64,000 bases of DNA from Azolla caroliniana (lineage: Eukaryota > Polypodiophyta), in the NCBI GenBank assembly GCA_043228905.1, contig JBHGNT010000005.1, forward strand, positions 4,650,001-4,714,000. The letters are read 5' to 3'. The notes under the pieces were generated by a model. The model did not search any database. It was not told where the DNA came from and saw only the letters and a program-made list of their open reading frames with translations. Below, one piece after another: positions 24,301-37,424 of this stretch. Position 1 is the first letter of the stretch. Every line of letters starts with the position of its first letter. Position numbers and translations under genes: made by a program.

Positions 24301-27300
24301 GAACCTAAGGTGCGTTTGATACCATTTCATACGGTTTGATAAACAGGATTAATTTGTGGGAGTATTGATGCCCTTGCACACTAAAGAACCCAGCTTAAAT
24401 ATAATTTTTATTCCTTCTCTCATTCACATGCATTCAATCACATGAATTTTTAAGCAGTGACATGACACAGATGAATGCACCCAAAGACTAAAACTGAAAG
24501 AAAAGAAGAAATAAACCTGTTTCCATGGCAATATATTACACATGGCAATGGCTTCTCTTCAATCATTGGAATGGGCATGTAATGACTACATTCCAACTTA
24601 TACCCATGTTTGTTTGTAACCTGATACATATGATAGCATTTAGTAAAAAGATTTGAATCAACATTTCTATGACTAAAGCATCATACAAGAGACTCAAAAC
24701 ATGATCAATCCATATAAATACTGTCATATTTGATATTCTTTTAAGTTTGTAATATAGCATAAACAGAGGAATAGAATGTAACAAGGGAAATAGTGAGCAC
24801 CTGCAAATCTTCTCGTTTATATCGCCGCCCTTTCAATGTAAATTCGGGTTGGAGAAGATCAGTGGATGGATTATATTCAGCCCTATAATACCACAGATTA
24901 ACCACTTTAGCAAAGTAACTATTAGATACGTCAAAAAAGCAGCCATAGCTTAGCACAGATGAAAGAATTATACAAATTCTTTGTTTGTTCTGTGATCCTA
25001 AATTATTAGATAAGAATAACATACCAGTTCAGTGAAAGGATACACTGCAAAGTTTGGAATACATATAAGAAAACTGAGACAGGTATTACATCACATTGAA
25101 ACTCAAAGTTACTGGCAATGGGATGCAAGTTTGTCTCAAAATAAGGGTCTCCATTACCGATGCTAGTAATTGGACCACATATGTATTCATTCAGGGATAA
25201 TATCTCATCCCACAAAAAAGACTCAAGAATATATCCAAATAAAACCTTCTCATTATTATAAGCAGCAATGTATCAAAATGCACGTTTACACCAGAGGATG
25301 CCCATTCACAGAACTTGGTTTCCCAGTATCCATTTATACCTCCTGCAAACTCTAAAGGACCATCAACCATCCAACATTGTCTAAACTCAAGGAGGTAAAG
25401 ATAAGGATGTATGGAACTTATTGCATGCACTTATGACATGAAGCAGTGAAAGCAGATCAAGAACTTTCTACACGCCAATCAAGCCTCCTCATATTTAAGC
25501 TAAGGCACACGAACTGATGGGCAGTAGGGATCTCCTCACCATCACATCATCAGAGGAAATCTCCACCTCGCAGGCCCTATAAAAAGGAGCCAAGGAAGTG
25601 TTAAAAAGACGACCAAGATGAGGCCAAAGGCATACTGCAATAGGGTGTGACCATGTACGATGTATGGTGAATTCAGGATAATAAAACTCATCCTTGTGTC
25701 AGCCATTCCATGTCTGTTAAGGGAGAGCAAGCTTTGATGTCTGTTGAGAGAGAGGAAGTGAAGTATTGGCAGCACCCTCAAAGGGAGTTCCATGACTGTG
25801 CAGGTGTGAACAGCAATGGAATGTTATATTAACATCTTTAAAAAAGCCAAAGTGACCTATGAGACAAAGTTACATCCATGTCAATCTTATGAAAGTCTGG
25901 TAAAAGAAAGCAAAGATCAATTCTACTTAAACAGTGTGTATTCCCAATGTAACTAGGTTGTGGTCTAAGAAGATTGATATAGAAACCATGCATACAAGAA
26001 ATGTGGATGATGCCATATGACATCGATGTCATCTCCAGTGGGACATCATGCTCAATCTCGGGCAATGACACCATGCATCCTTCAATATAGGCTGTGTCTT
26101 ATATGTGGTAATCTGCACATCCACAGATGCCTGACGCGCGAGCAACATCCCTCTATTAGATGCTGACCAGGTTTGCTCTGATGTCTCTCGGCAAAACCTT
26201 CTAAAGGAGTCTATGATCTTCCTGTATACAGGCCCGGTCTAAGATCAATGATATGGGAAATATGCGTACAAGTAATGTCGATGCCATATGACATCAATGC
26301 CATCTCCACTGGTACATTGTGCTCAATCTTGGGCAATGATTTCGTGTATCCTTCAATGCAGGATGTTACTTCTATTTGGTAATCTGCATATCCTTGGATG
26401 CCTGGAGTGCGAGCAACATCTCTCTATGTGGTGCTGACCATGCTTGCTCTGATGTCTCATTGCACGGCATTCCAAAGGAGTCTATCATCTGCCTGTTTAC
26501 AGGCCCTGCTGGCCTGTCGCTCTTCAGGAGAGACTCTAAAAGTCTACAGATCCTTTGTAGAAACAGCCCAAACCATCTCTGATCATAGAAGACCATCAAT
26601 CAACAGAATAGTCTGAATCCCTCCCTGAAGATACAGTGGAAGTGGCCTCTCATAGAAAAGTATGCAGCAATATAGGTACTGCTTCTCAGACTTTGGCTCT
26701 GTATGGTATAACAGATATATCTTGTGCTGGGAAGGTATACCATTATACCTAACTATATCTATCTCCAACTGATGTGATGAGACGCTGCGCTGTCTAATGG
26801 TACATCTCAATCCATGAGACAGACGGACATTCATATATCCAGAACACAGTATAACTCAATCCTCAGTGATGCAGAGCAGATGATCTTGATAGAAAGGCCA
26901 TCTTCATACCTAACTTCTGCATAGGTTTGATCCATGTCTGCCCAGTTTTTAGCTGCGTGAGATCTTGCTTGAATCTACTATCTTGTGCAGAAGAATGTAG
27001 AGAAAGCAAGTGACTCTACGAACCCTCTGGAGATTCTGCTATAAGCACAATAATATCATCCACATATAACAAGTATCCAAGTACCCACCATCTGAACATC
27101 TCTACTCTTGTTGCAATATATATAGTCAGAGGTATTGTCCATACAGAACCAAAAGAATGTTGAGAGAGTGCATATCCCTGTTTCACTCCAATAATGGAAT
27201 GAACAGACTCTGAAAATCCCTCTGAAGTCTGTACTCTGCCTACTACTTTCCATTAAGGTGCCAATGTGCCACCGTGCCATGATCCCATTGAACCATCAGA

Positions 27301-30165
27301 GTTCTTGAGGAACTCCCAAATCCAATCTCACTGTAGGGACTATGTTGAAAGTTTTGTGGAAATCCACAAAGCAACAGAAAATCCATACACTGTAGCCTCA
27401 GCCCTCCCCAACGGTAGCTCTTATTGCAAATATATCATCCCTCAGCTCCAAGACCCCCATTCTCTGACCATCGCCTAAACTTTCGCTTGAGTAAGGATGC
27501 ATACAACTTGGCCAAAGATTGACTAAACATAGTAGCCTGATACTTAATCGTCACGGCAGGGTCTCCAGACTTGAGAAAAGGCACCATCATGTTGATACAA
27601 GATTCTAGAAATCCCTCATTTCTCTCATGAATATAAAGGCCAATTGCTCTGCAAACATGTCTCAGGCATGTATAAAATGTTCTGCAGCTAAACCACCATG
27701 ATCTTGCCCATTCCTGTTTGCATCTGTCAAATATCCAACTTCACTGCAGTATAGTGCACTGATGAATATAGGAGATATGACAACTCCGGTATGTCATATA
27801 AGTAGTTGCATAGTCTCCGCATATATCTGGGGAGGTGATAGATGGAGATGGAGAGTGTTCTCTCATGAGTTTCCATACATCTTGAATCTCGACTCATTAA
27901 TTACAGGTACATATCTTTCACCAACTTAGCTTGAAAGACCCTCTTCTTCCTAGGAATGTGACAATGAAAGACAATACATCACTGGCCATGGGTAGTGACA
28001 CCTGAGATCACCAGATCACCTCTCTCTTCAGCCTGCCTCTCGTGTCTCTACACTCATCATCATACAATGTGATCTGCAGCATTATTATTCAATGTGATAT
28101 CCCTGCGACATAAGTATGTGGAAAAGTTGTGCCACAGCTGAATGTAGAATCTGAGCCAAAATCTGTCAACTCAGTGTAAGATCATTGGGGATCGCCCCCA
28201 TCAAGAAGTTTATAGATCTCTCTCATGCACACCCCATCTGCCTCTCTGCAGAAAGGATATCTCAGATGGAGGTGTAAATGTTGTTGAAGTAGACTAGTGG
28301 TGTACTTAAAGTCTATTATAAAGGATAAGAGTGCATAATCCACTGCTACACCACTGGGCTTGGGCAACATCTAGAGTCATGTATACAAGGCACAAGAGAG
28401 ATAGAGCAAGAACTTAATCCATTGTGCTAATGTCATGCCTAGGATAAAAGCAAGTAAAGTCATTACTTTGTGGATATCTGCCGAGACCTTTCAAAATGGT
28501 CAATCGATGTTCAAATCTCATCTCTAAAATATGTCTACCTTCAAAATCTGCATATCTCTGAATCAAACCCAGCTTTGTTTACTCGAGTTCTTGCAACATC
28601 TCCTCTGAAGTATTAAGAAAAGAGGCTTGAAAGTATGCTGTCCTAGCACTGAAGACTCCCAGGAAGATCATGTCTCCAAATATTGGGAACTCCCAAATAT
28701 ACTCATCTAAAATCAGGGAGGTGTGAGCAATAATATACAGTGACGTGTCGCAGTCTGTCCTCGTCTGCTCTCAGTCTATCCCACATGTATATATTTCTTT
28801 TCTCTTGGACTTGATTCTTGCTATAAAATGATCATCCATTTCCACCTAACCTCTTTTCTACATTGTACCAACTGGGCAAACAGAATCATAATCGTTTTTC
28901 AGATTTTCTTAGTTTTCAAAATTTAGGGTTTCAATAGGAATTGAAATTGTTTACACCCACTGCTTCACACTAATGCGGATTAAGACTTTTGATGCAGCCT
29001 CCTGTCCATATTTAAAAGATCTTTCCCAACTTTGGGAAGACTATTGCAGCCATTACTAAGATGGTCGTTTCATTTTCCAGCCCATGAAATATTGGCTTTT
29101 CTTATCATAAGGTGGATTTTCCTTTAACGCTATCGATGCATCGAATAAAATCATAGAAACCTAGAATAATAACAATGAGGATCTTCATTCAATTATATGC
29201 AACATTCTTTTCAATCAGCGAGAATAATTGTCCTTGGCAATGGGTAGGTGAAGGGCAAACTCCAGCATTTGTCACAAGACAATAATCCATGAGTCTACTT
29301 GATCATCATTATCAGTGTTTCCCATGTGGGATGGGTTTCCAATATGCACCAACAGACAAATTTCAAATTGGTTCACATCTTTTTTCAGCATAATAAATAA
29401 TGGCAATATGGATTTATCTTCCATGTATCTTTTTCAGCATAATGAATAGTATGGATTTATCTTCCACGTGACATCTTCATATATCCATGGTATTGAGTGA
29501 TCAGTAATTACGTATCTCCTTCATGATTTCAAAGATGCATATATAGGCTTTCAACCTAGATATTGAACCTTCATATGCCAAGAGTCCAATCCAGCTAACT
29601 TGTCTCTCATTGGATTGTAATCGACATAGGTTCTCTCTGACCTCATACATGAATATTTAAACTTGGAGGAAGGTTAGATTATAATGTTTCCAAAAATTGA
29701 AAGTACAATTTTTTCTACTATACATCTAGTTCAAGAATGGAGTTTTAGCTGAGATCAAGGATCCTTGATACTGTCTATTTGTTTCAATGATATATACTCA
29801 AAGAAACGTAAATATGGATGAACATATCATGTGATTATCTTTATTCCACCTAATGCCATAGATGAACTGATGAAACAAAAACAATGTAGCAAGCATCAAT
29901 GAATTTCTATTTAGCGATTATCTTTATTTCACCTAATGCCATATATGAGCTGATGAAACAAAAACAATGTACCAAGCATAAGTGAATCTATCATGTTATT
30001 ATCTTCTTTTAGACAAACCCATCTGATTATTTATTACAGAGAAACAAAAACATATGCACATTTGAAAGAAAAATGAATTACAAATTCTATAACAAAGGAG
30101 AAAGGGTGAAATATGAAGGAAATGAACCTGGGCGGACGAATGACAAAACTCACAAGCTGATCCAT
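18309..30165 (-). CDS. Alpha/beta-hydrolase with C-terminal UIM-like motif (14 exons, 522 aa)
   Basis: Serine-hydrolase-fold protein of the plant family typified by Arabidopsis At3g23540/At4g14290; substrate unknown. Exons on the minus strand: 30128-30165, 24801-24882, 24517-24620, 22747-22873, 22517-22611, 22296-22419, 22054-22134, 21087-21185, 20784-20948, 19792-19849, 19390-19445, 19195-19290, 18893-19033 and 18309-18611. They sum to 1569 nt in one frame. The start MDQLVSFVIRPPR joins AEYNPSTD across a 5.2-kb intron. Visible motifs are CHGNSGCR (oxyanion side), GRSMG with nucleophile Ser143, a probable Asp234 in GHATEDSF and His262 in EGDHNSPRP. C-terminally, EDEERMLMEAIAMSLQ (~418-433) is UIM-like, suggesting ubiquitin binding. 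Intron 10 uses a GC donor (AG|GCAAGT). Splice sites are my reading, but every boundary keeps family-conserved sequence. Confidence 0.9.
25962..26505. repeat. 274-bp direct repeat inside hydrolase intron 1
   Basis: Two diverged copies, 25962-26235 and 26236-26505, both starting GGTCTAAGA and ending in TACAGGCC. The right copy overlaps the 3' coding end of the LINE relic, so part of the element was duplicated in tandem. Confidence 0.8.
26370..27480 (-). mobile_element. Non-LTR (LINE) retrotransposon relic in intron 1
   Basis: The minus strand shows, in order: a DFHKTFNIVP-like motif A of reverse transcriptase with GVPQEL (~27300-27360), a GVKQG-like motif B (~27170), YVDD followed by IIVLIAESPEG (~27010-27070), and the C-terminal region SSHQLEID...YNGIP...EKQYLYCCILFYE (26600-26780) continuing to QRWFGLFLQ (26500-26590). 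Stops and frameshifts separate the pieces. The order matches fern/moss-type LINE ORF2. It lies on the same strand as the host gene. Sequence from 27480 to ~28400 may be further 5' remains but I could not identify motifs there. Confidence 0.75.
29833..29998. repeat. 83-bp tandem duplication in hydrolase intron 1
   Basis: Two copies beginning GATTATCTTTAT, at 29833 and 29916, sharing ACCTAATGCCATA and GATGAAACAAAAACAATGTA. They lie 130-300 bp from exon 1. A shorter similar duplication of TTTTTCAGCATAAT sits near 29380-29470. Confidence 0.8.
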
Positions 30166-30949
30166 GGTTTAGAAGAAGAGAATTAAAAAAAAATCCTCTG
30201 CACGAAAAATCTCCCTTTCACAGAAAACTCCTCTTTGTTTCATAAACTGAAGAGAGATGGGAAAATCTGAAGGTTTTCTCGTAACACGAAGCAAAGAGCA
30301 AACCCACCATCATAACCGAATGAAGGAAAGAAAGAAACTTGTGATGAAGGAAAGAGAAATGAAGAAAGAAAGAAAGAGAAGGTGAAAAATGAAGCAAAAA
30401 AAAAAAAAGAGGGAAGGGAAAAGGTGTGTGAATTTTTACTGTGTCCGGGTAGAGAAGATGAAAGAAAGACAGGCAAGAAGCTAACAAAGGGGAAGGAGGA
30501 ACAGGGGAAGAAGGTTCATGGATAATGAAGAGTATTAGGTTTGACTTGAAAAAGGAAGGAAGGAAGAACAGGGGAAAGGACCAAATGGGAAGGCAATTGG
30601 GAGATCTTCATTAGGTTTGACTCTAAATAATGCAGCAATAAAAAGCTTTGTTTCTGTTTTTGAGATGCCCAAATGCCCCAAACTAGAGGGTGTCCAGGAT
30701 TGATTTGAACCATGGTGGGTTGTTGGATAGGAATGAATTAAAAGAGAGAGAGTTATGGGCAAAAACAAGCATAGTTCAATCTTTCCATGTGCTCCACCTA
30801 CATGCTTCCTAATTAGCCACTTCACGCGCCCAACCTTTTCGGCATGATGTATCGGTTATTACCATTCGGTCTCGTCTCTTTGTCCCTGTCGTTGCACCTG
30901 TTATTAGTACGTGAGGTAGATGTGATGTAATTACTATTTACAAAAGTGG
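30166..30949 (-). promoter_or_regulatory. Hydrolase 5' leader and promoter region
   Basis: Immediately upstream of the MDQL start, the minus strand is strongly pyrimidine-rich (TTTC/CTTT runs over 30190-30430), as in many plant 5' UTRs. Frames here translate to low-complexity Phe/Ser/Leu strings and are not genes. The phrase ATTAGGTTTGACT occurs twice (30534 and 30611). No TATA box was assigned. Confidence 0.4.
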
Positions 30950-31327
30950 GGTTGTTCTTTGGAAGGGTTTCAATACAAGGTCTTTTTTAAGTATCTTAAT
31001 CTCGACCATTTCTCTTTATTGTAAGGATCATCCCTTTCTTTCTATTGGATGCATCGCTTTCTAGGGGTATATACAGTGGGGAAGTCTTTGAAGGGTGTTC
31101 ATATAGGGTCATTTAAACAATACTCAACCAATAACCTTGACTAGTTATCTTACGGATTGTCCCTTCTTTCAATTGGACACATTGCTTTCTAGGGTTATAT
31201 ACAATAGTGGAGAAGTCTTTGAAGGGTTGTCCCTATAGGCGCTTTTAAAGGGTACTCATCTCAACCAATAATCTCGATTTTAAGGATTGTCTCTTTCTTT
31301 CTATCAGATGCATGACTTTTCTAGGTT
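30950..31327. repeat. ~129-bp tandem repeat, about three copies
   Basis: Diverged units anchored at 31023, 31152 and 31282 (periods 129 and 130), sharing GATTGTC, TTTCTAGGG, TATATACA and GAAGTCTTTGAAGGG. A tail of an earlier copy precedes them from ~30950. Non-coding. Confidence 0.8.
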
Positions 31328-34300
31328 TTTCTCTACAGGACAACCTCACCGACGAATACCAATGAGAAACCATTAAGGAATATGTAATTTTTAATCATTT
31401 AGATTATTATTATTAGTGATCAATGAAGCATTCCCCTTATCTTTGAGTTTGTTACCAAAATATTAACAAACAAATTCCAACAAAGGAAATATGTTTGTAT
31501 TCGTTTCTCTTCAAGAGAATGCTTGTAAATGCTTCATATGAACCAAACGTTGGTTCTATAACTCTGCCTATTGGTTCATGGAAAAGAAACACACCTATAA
31601 GGGATAGAAGATGGAATCACCCCCCTTGTGTTAAAAAATCAACACCATCATCATTCACAACCAGTAATGTGCCATGTAAGCCATTCCTATACATCGAGTC
31701 TTTATACAACATGCCTCAACATAAGCAATTTGATACCACTACAAATACTTTGAGCAAGTTGGGAAAGTATTTCAATTGAGTTTCTTGTCAAAATGTGTAT
31801 GACTCTTAGAAGCCAAGACATTGTTTGGGTTGTATATGAACATTATGAGGTGAGTGAGCTTCAAACTAGTGTCACAAATTCATCAACCATTTTTTGTCTA
31901 GAGTGCTCAAAAAGTGAGTTGGGTGTTGTCATATTGTATACCTAATCATCATGCCAACAAATGAGCAAAGCAAAAGTGTATCATATGTATCGGACAAACA
32001 TGTGTGTGCATATTTTATCGAACAATGAAGGTTATTTTCTCCTCTTGATTTCATGCATCATAATAAACATGCTTTGACATAGTAATATGCTAACATATGG
32101 CTTCCAACTATTTTTGTTGAGCATGGTGAGATTGTGTAAATAACAATTCTCCATTTATATTAGTTCACATATGACCATGTGACCATACATCATGAACCAA
32201 ACAACATCATATGTGCCCCTCATGGGTTTCATCCTATCTAGTATCCACTATTTGAATTAGAGCTTTTCCATAAATGTTTTTATGCCATGGTCTCATATGA
32301 TACATTGACATGTTTAGAGGTGTTAATTCATTTCATGATCTTCTAAGTACACAACCAATAAACATGGCATTTTCGTAAGGAATATCATTATTCTATCTCA
32401 TCAATAAGCCAACATTATATTTCTGAATATATAGATTTACAAGGTTATAAACTTCAAGTGTAAAATGTCATAATGCATCTATATTCACTTTTATTGTACG
32501 CGGCATGCCTGAATACATGATACAAAAAAGAAACATTGTATATTTTGGAGAACAATTATGCATGCGCACATGATGTACACAAGGAACTTTCTATATTTTG
32601 CCAAACAAAATTTGCAGGAGAAGAGGGCAAATAAATTATATTGTAGAAGAGGCAATGGAGCTTGGACTACAAGTCTACAAGAAAAGGACAAGCAATGGCA
32701 AACGACGTGAGCAAGGGCTATTGGCTAGTCAATGCAACTATGATGATAATAGAAGGATGTATCAAACAATGGTGGAAATTGCTCTCATTCTAGGCAAACA
32801 CAACGCAGTTGGTGTGTAAATGAGTAGATGCAAAATATTCATAGAAATCAAATTAAAAACCTATCATTTCTATATATTCCCAAGTTTTTTTTTTCTTCAA
32901 AAAAACCAAGAATCAACATCATTATAAGAATTGAAGGATATAAATCGAAAATCTTTACAGATTAGATTTATCTCAATAATATACATTTGAGATAAAGATA
33001 AATTGCCAACATTTAGAATCCATCATCAAGCAATCATCTATCATCACCAATCATGGATCTAAGCTAGAATAATAATTGCTTTCTTCTTCCTCCTCAACTA
33101 CAATGTCCTTCCTCGTCAAAGCAAAGTCCATTCTCTTTTAATCCATGAAATTTATTCCATGTGACCTTTTACTTCAATAATGGGATCATTCTTATATGCA
33201 AGTATCTTCTCCTTGAAGGTGCATGTTTCTTGTTTTCGTAAATGTCTATTTGCTTGTAAAGTTAATTCAAAATCATATTGGCCTAAACCCTTTCCACGAT
33301 TGGCCTTGGACAATCCAGATTAGATGCCCTTCAATCATCATGATTAGCTAGACTAACCACAAATATAATTCAATATGCCATTGGATCCTTTTACATGGTT
33401 GACCCTAGCAATTGAGAATGTATGCCCTTAGACATCATCATTAGCCAGAGGAGCTATCATTGATTCATTGTTAGTTTCTTGTGGACCACCACTCCATTTC
33501 TCATTTGATCTTAGTTGCATGAGAAACATGTGAGGGTTGAGGATCTATTTATATATCTCAAGTTGCAATCTCGTTTGTTAAATTTCAAATGGAACTTGGA
33601 CATGCACTTTTTTTTTGTTAAATTTGCTATACAATAGATGATCGTAAAACATACATATAAGCTGTCATGCACCCTTTGTACATCTCCTAGTGATGGTGGA
33701 TTGTCCTTCAAATATAGTACCCCACAATGACACATCTTGCCCATAAATAACAAACTTCACAAACTTCTATCAAGATCCACTAGCTTGCGTCTCGATTACT
33801 CAATCTATTTAATCACTTTATGTGCTTATCCAATATACAATCTACAATATCACATCCAACCAATGGCTCCCATGCAATTTAATGGAGAGGTGTTTATCAA
33901 ATAATAGTTCTTGTCCTTTATCAATAATCTTCTTAGTATCAAGCAACCAATGAATAGGAAGTCAATGCATAATGTCAACTTGGTAGGAATTAGGAGGCAA
34001 GTCCATTTTAATGTGATGCCTAAAATCAAATTGGTAGGTTTTAGAAGTAAAAACAAGTGTTGTAGTGACGCCATACATTGGTCTCCCGATACAAGGCAAG
34101 ACAAGACGATGTTAGACCTCAAACTATTAGGATTTAGGAAACAAAAAAGTGTTTAGTTGGCGAGCATCAACTTGATGCTTGCCATGCATTGAGTAAAAAC
34201 CAATACATGGCACGTTGATGCTAAACACCTAGCATGTTTTAGTAGGCAAAACATGTTAGGTGCATGATATCAACATATATTAGGAAACATTAGATGATTT

Positions 34301-35974
34301 TTTTTTCCTACTCAATGTCTTGCATCAATAATGCCAGCCTCCAAGCTCATAATGCATTATAATGCTTAGCATTGAGCATTGACTTGCTTTGTTTTCTGGG
34401 CTAAAAAGTAGGGGTATGTAATTTGATTCCCAACATCAAATTGATGCCTAGGCTGATGCCTTGAGCCAACTTTGTATGAATTGTTTTTAACAATTTGGTC
34501 CCTAGGGTCCAATTGCCTTTTCTATTTTAATGTAAAGCAACTCAATTAGACATGTAATTGTTTTATTTTTAGCGACTAATAGCATAGTGATCATTATGCC
34601 TTCTTATGTTAAAGGATTGTATAATAATAATTACGACTTGGAAATTTTCTACAATTAGTTTTCAGAAATTTGCTTCTTCTAAGTTTCTAGGTTTCTTCGA
34701 GGCTTTTAAAACAATTCCCCATGTTGTCTTACCATTAGATTTTAATAATCATTTTACCCTAAAAAACAAATAATTCTAGACTTTTCTTACAAGCATCCTA
34801 CAACTTGTATAATTTATGCCCATATAAATCTCCACCAACTATGGCTCTTGCCTTTGACATGAACTACAAAGTTGATTGATCATTCCTTGGTTAGAAATAT
34901 TTGTTTTTTGTTGCAAAACTTTAGTCTTCTTGTTGCCTTAGTTTTTAGTTGTGTAGGTTAATGATCTCTATGTCAGGACTATGCAAATCGTAGCTTCTTT
35001 CCCTTCGTGTTTAGTTTTTAGGAAGGTGAATCCATCAATTCACATATCAAACAAGTTGATTAAATCATATCATAATTCACCTAGCACATTAGATTGATAA
35101 AAATGTAATGCTCTCACAAAATTAGGGTCATAAATATGACGATAAACTTGTTGCGGATCATTCTTAAAAGTGAGGAGCAAAACGACATTTGTTGGCTAAA
35201 GATGACTTCAAAGAAAAAGAATACATGGTAGTTGGCCAATATGACAAACTTTCTTGAAAAGAGTTTGCCAAATTTGTATAGAGAATGGTTCACCAAACAC
35301 ATTTCACTTTCACTCATCCACCAAGAAATTGGATACACGTAGTGGATGATTTAGCAATTCGTTTTTTCTTCAAGGAATTACTACATTAGTATTAGGAAAT
35401 ACCCTAAGGATGCACATGAAATACATGCATAATGATACAGGTAATCTCCCTCTTTGTTGACATTAAGTTCTAACTATCGACTTAAATAAATACTTCGATG
35501 TAGGATAAAACCATTCCACCTTGTCAAAAAACCATAGATGAAATATACCTTTGTCCCATATGGCACAAAATTCTAGATGTAGTAATTTTGCTTATCCTTT
35601 ATATTATCGAAAGAACCTCTTCGAGTATACACAATCTCTATCTAGGAATCAACAACGATTTGGTTTGGGCTTAACTGGTTTAGTAGTGTCCAAGTTAAAC
35701 CAGTTAAGCCTTCGATGTAGAGGAGTTCAAACTTGAATTGAAGTGAACCGAAAAGTGTTACTTATTTCTCTTTATTTCAATGTTTTGCTTCATGAAATGG
35801 TATCTTCCTTTCCTTCTCTCTCTCTCTCATACCATCATAGTAGGGTTACTAATGACAAAATTATTTGGATGTATAATAGAATCAATGGTAAGTGCATAGG
35901 CTAAAAAATCACAACACCATCGATCACCTTGTCACCCTTCGAGTATCGATTGAAGAAAGTCACTTGAGAGGTAA
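31328..35974. other. Gene-poor stretch, no host gene recognised
   Basis: Very AT-rich. Open frames at 31495-31779, 32598-32819, 33511-33753 and 35114-35338 have no recognisable domain. Imperfect palindromes built on GATGC/GCATC occur at 34150-34450, including a 15-bp stem with one mismatch at 34226-34262. A perfect 15-bp stem-loop lies at 35668-35710. Fragment 35560-35660 resembles the LINE relic sequence near 37960. Confidence 0.45.
35668..35710. repeat. Perfect 15-bp inverted repeat (stem-loop)
   Basis: GGCTTAACTGGTTTA (35668-35682) and its exact reverse complement (35696-35710) flank a 13-bp loop. There is no U-run after it and it is far from any gene, so it is not a terminator. It may be a remnant of a small inverted-repeat element. 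Confidence 0.75.
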
Positions 35975-36850
35975 GGGTTTATATTATTGCTTCGTGGGCT
36001 TTTGATATAATACCTCGTGAGCATCTTTGGAGGTGAATAGAAGAACTTGACATGCCAAGTGAATATATGTTTGCAATTTGCTGAATATATGAGAAGGCCA
36101 TACATTGTGTTCATATGGGACGATAAAATTTCGCACTTTTTCAATAGCACTATTAGTGTTAAGCAAGGATGCATCTCACCAACTCTATTTGGTCTATGCA
36201 TTGATGAATTAGAATAAATGCTTGCGAAGTTTGTAAAGAAAGAAGGCATTGAAGAAGTTATCATTGGGAATGTCGTCATCATGCTTTTGTTGTATGCAAA
36301 TGTATTGTTATTTGCAAAAACTTTGGGAAATGCACTAAAGCTTAAGAGGGCTTGGTTTTTTTTCCATGCATATTAAAGTTTCAACAGCTCTAAAACAAAG
36401 ATTATGCTTGTGAAGAGCTAGAAAAAAGAGAAACCATGCATTATGTATAATAATGAGCCATTTGAAATTGTGGAAAGCTTCAAATACATTGGCCGTGAAA
36501 TTCCTTCAAATCATTGATGGAATGGATGTGCTACCCACCCCTTAGAGGTGCGAAAGAGAACATATTATATTTTTGAGAACACATGCATTTATGGAGAAAT
36601 TAACTGTCGGATTCTAAAGACATACCTTTTCCACATTTTGGTGATATCGGTACTTTAATATGGCGTGAGAGTATGGGGTAATAGCATCCCTAAGTCCACT
36701 TTGAAAGAGTTTGAAAATTTCCAAAAGCATTTTCTAACAAAGTTTCCCCAAATCAAGAAACAAACATCATACACCCTCCTACTTTTTGAGATGGGATCAC
36801 TTCCAATTGAGATCTTGGCCATGGAAAGGTTCAAAATGTTTTAGAATCGC
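35975..36850 (+). mobile_element. LINE reverse-transcriptase relic (plus strand)
   Basis: The frames read GFDIIPREHLWR (motif A), IEELDMPSEYMFAI, then VKQGCISPTLFGLCIDELE (motif B), and LLLYANVLLFA, where the catalytic YADD is degraded to YANV. Further on come PFEIVESFKYIG, then YGVRVWGNSIPKSTLKEFE and LLLFEMGSLPIEILAMER. At least six stops or frameshifts interrupt it. The motif order matches a LINE ORF2 polymerase and C-terminal region. Confidence 0.85.
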
Positions 36851-37424
36851 ATGTGAACCAAGCAAAAAAGATCGTAACACACTTCATGGTGCATATAAGC
36901 AAACTTTGGTGTTCTGTTGAAAAATGGTTTGGGAGATGGGATGCAACACACTTCATGATGCATCGTTAGATTCCTTTGTAAATGAGAACTTTTTTGCAAG
37001 ACCAATGTATCACGACATGAGAGAAATTTGGGGGTTAATGCTTCACACATTTACTACATATGTTGCACCTTACCACAAAACTATATTTTTTGCTAAACTA
37101 GGAAACCACACACATCGATACATGTTAAAGCCCATCTCATAGTCAACCATCAAAACCATTGCTTCTATTTAGCTTAGCTCATATACACTACAATGTGAGA
37201 GGGGGCATTGTGGCACAAGTGATGAGAGTCATTGATTATGCACACATTACCCAAGACAAGTTTGGTAGTCTGAGTATCATGCTTTGCCTTTGATCACATT
37301 CGTCCATGCTTTCCACACATCTTCAACTAAACCCAATCCTTGCACAAATTTCTCTCAAAGATATTGTGCAATCTCAATTGCAATATTCATAGTAAAGTTC
37401 TTGAACATCTAGAGTAACTACCCT

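Noticed and set aside
30218-30487. Phe/Leu/Ser-rich 89- and 78-aa minus-strand frames
   Set aside because: Translation of a pyrimidine-rich leader in overlapping frames. Not a membrane protein.
31495-31779. 94-aa plus-strand frame
   Set aside because: No domain, no splice or promoter context, and it sits in a repeat-rich desert. Left out for lack of support.
32598-32819. 73-aa plus-strand frame preceded by TTTGCAG
   Set aside because: Looks like a possible exon, but no partner exon or family match could be found.
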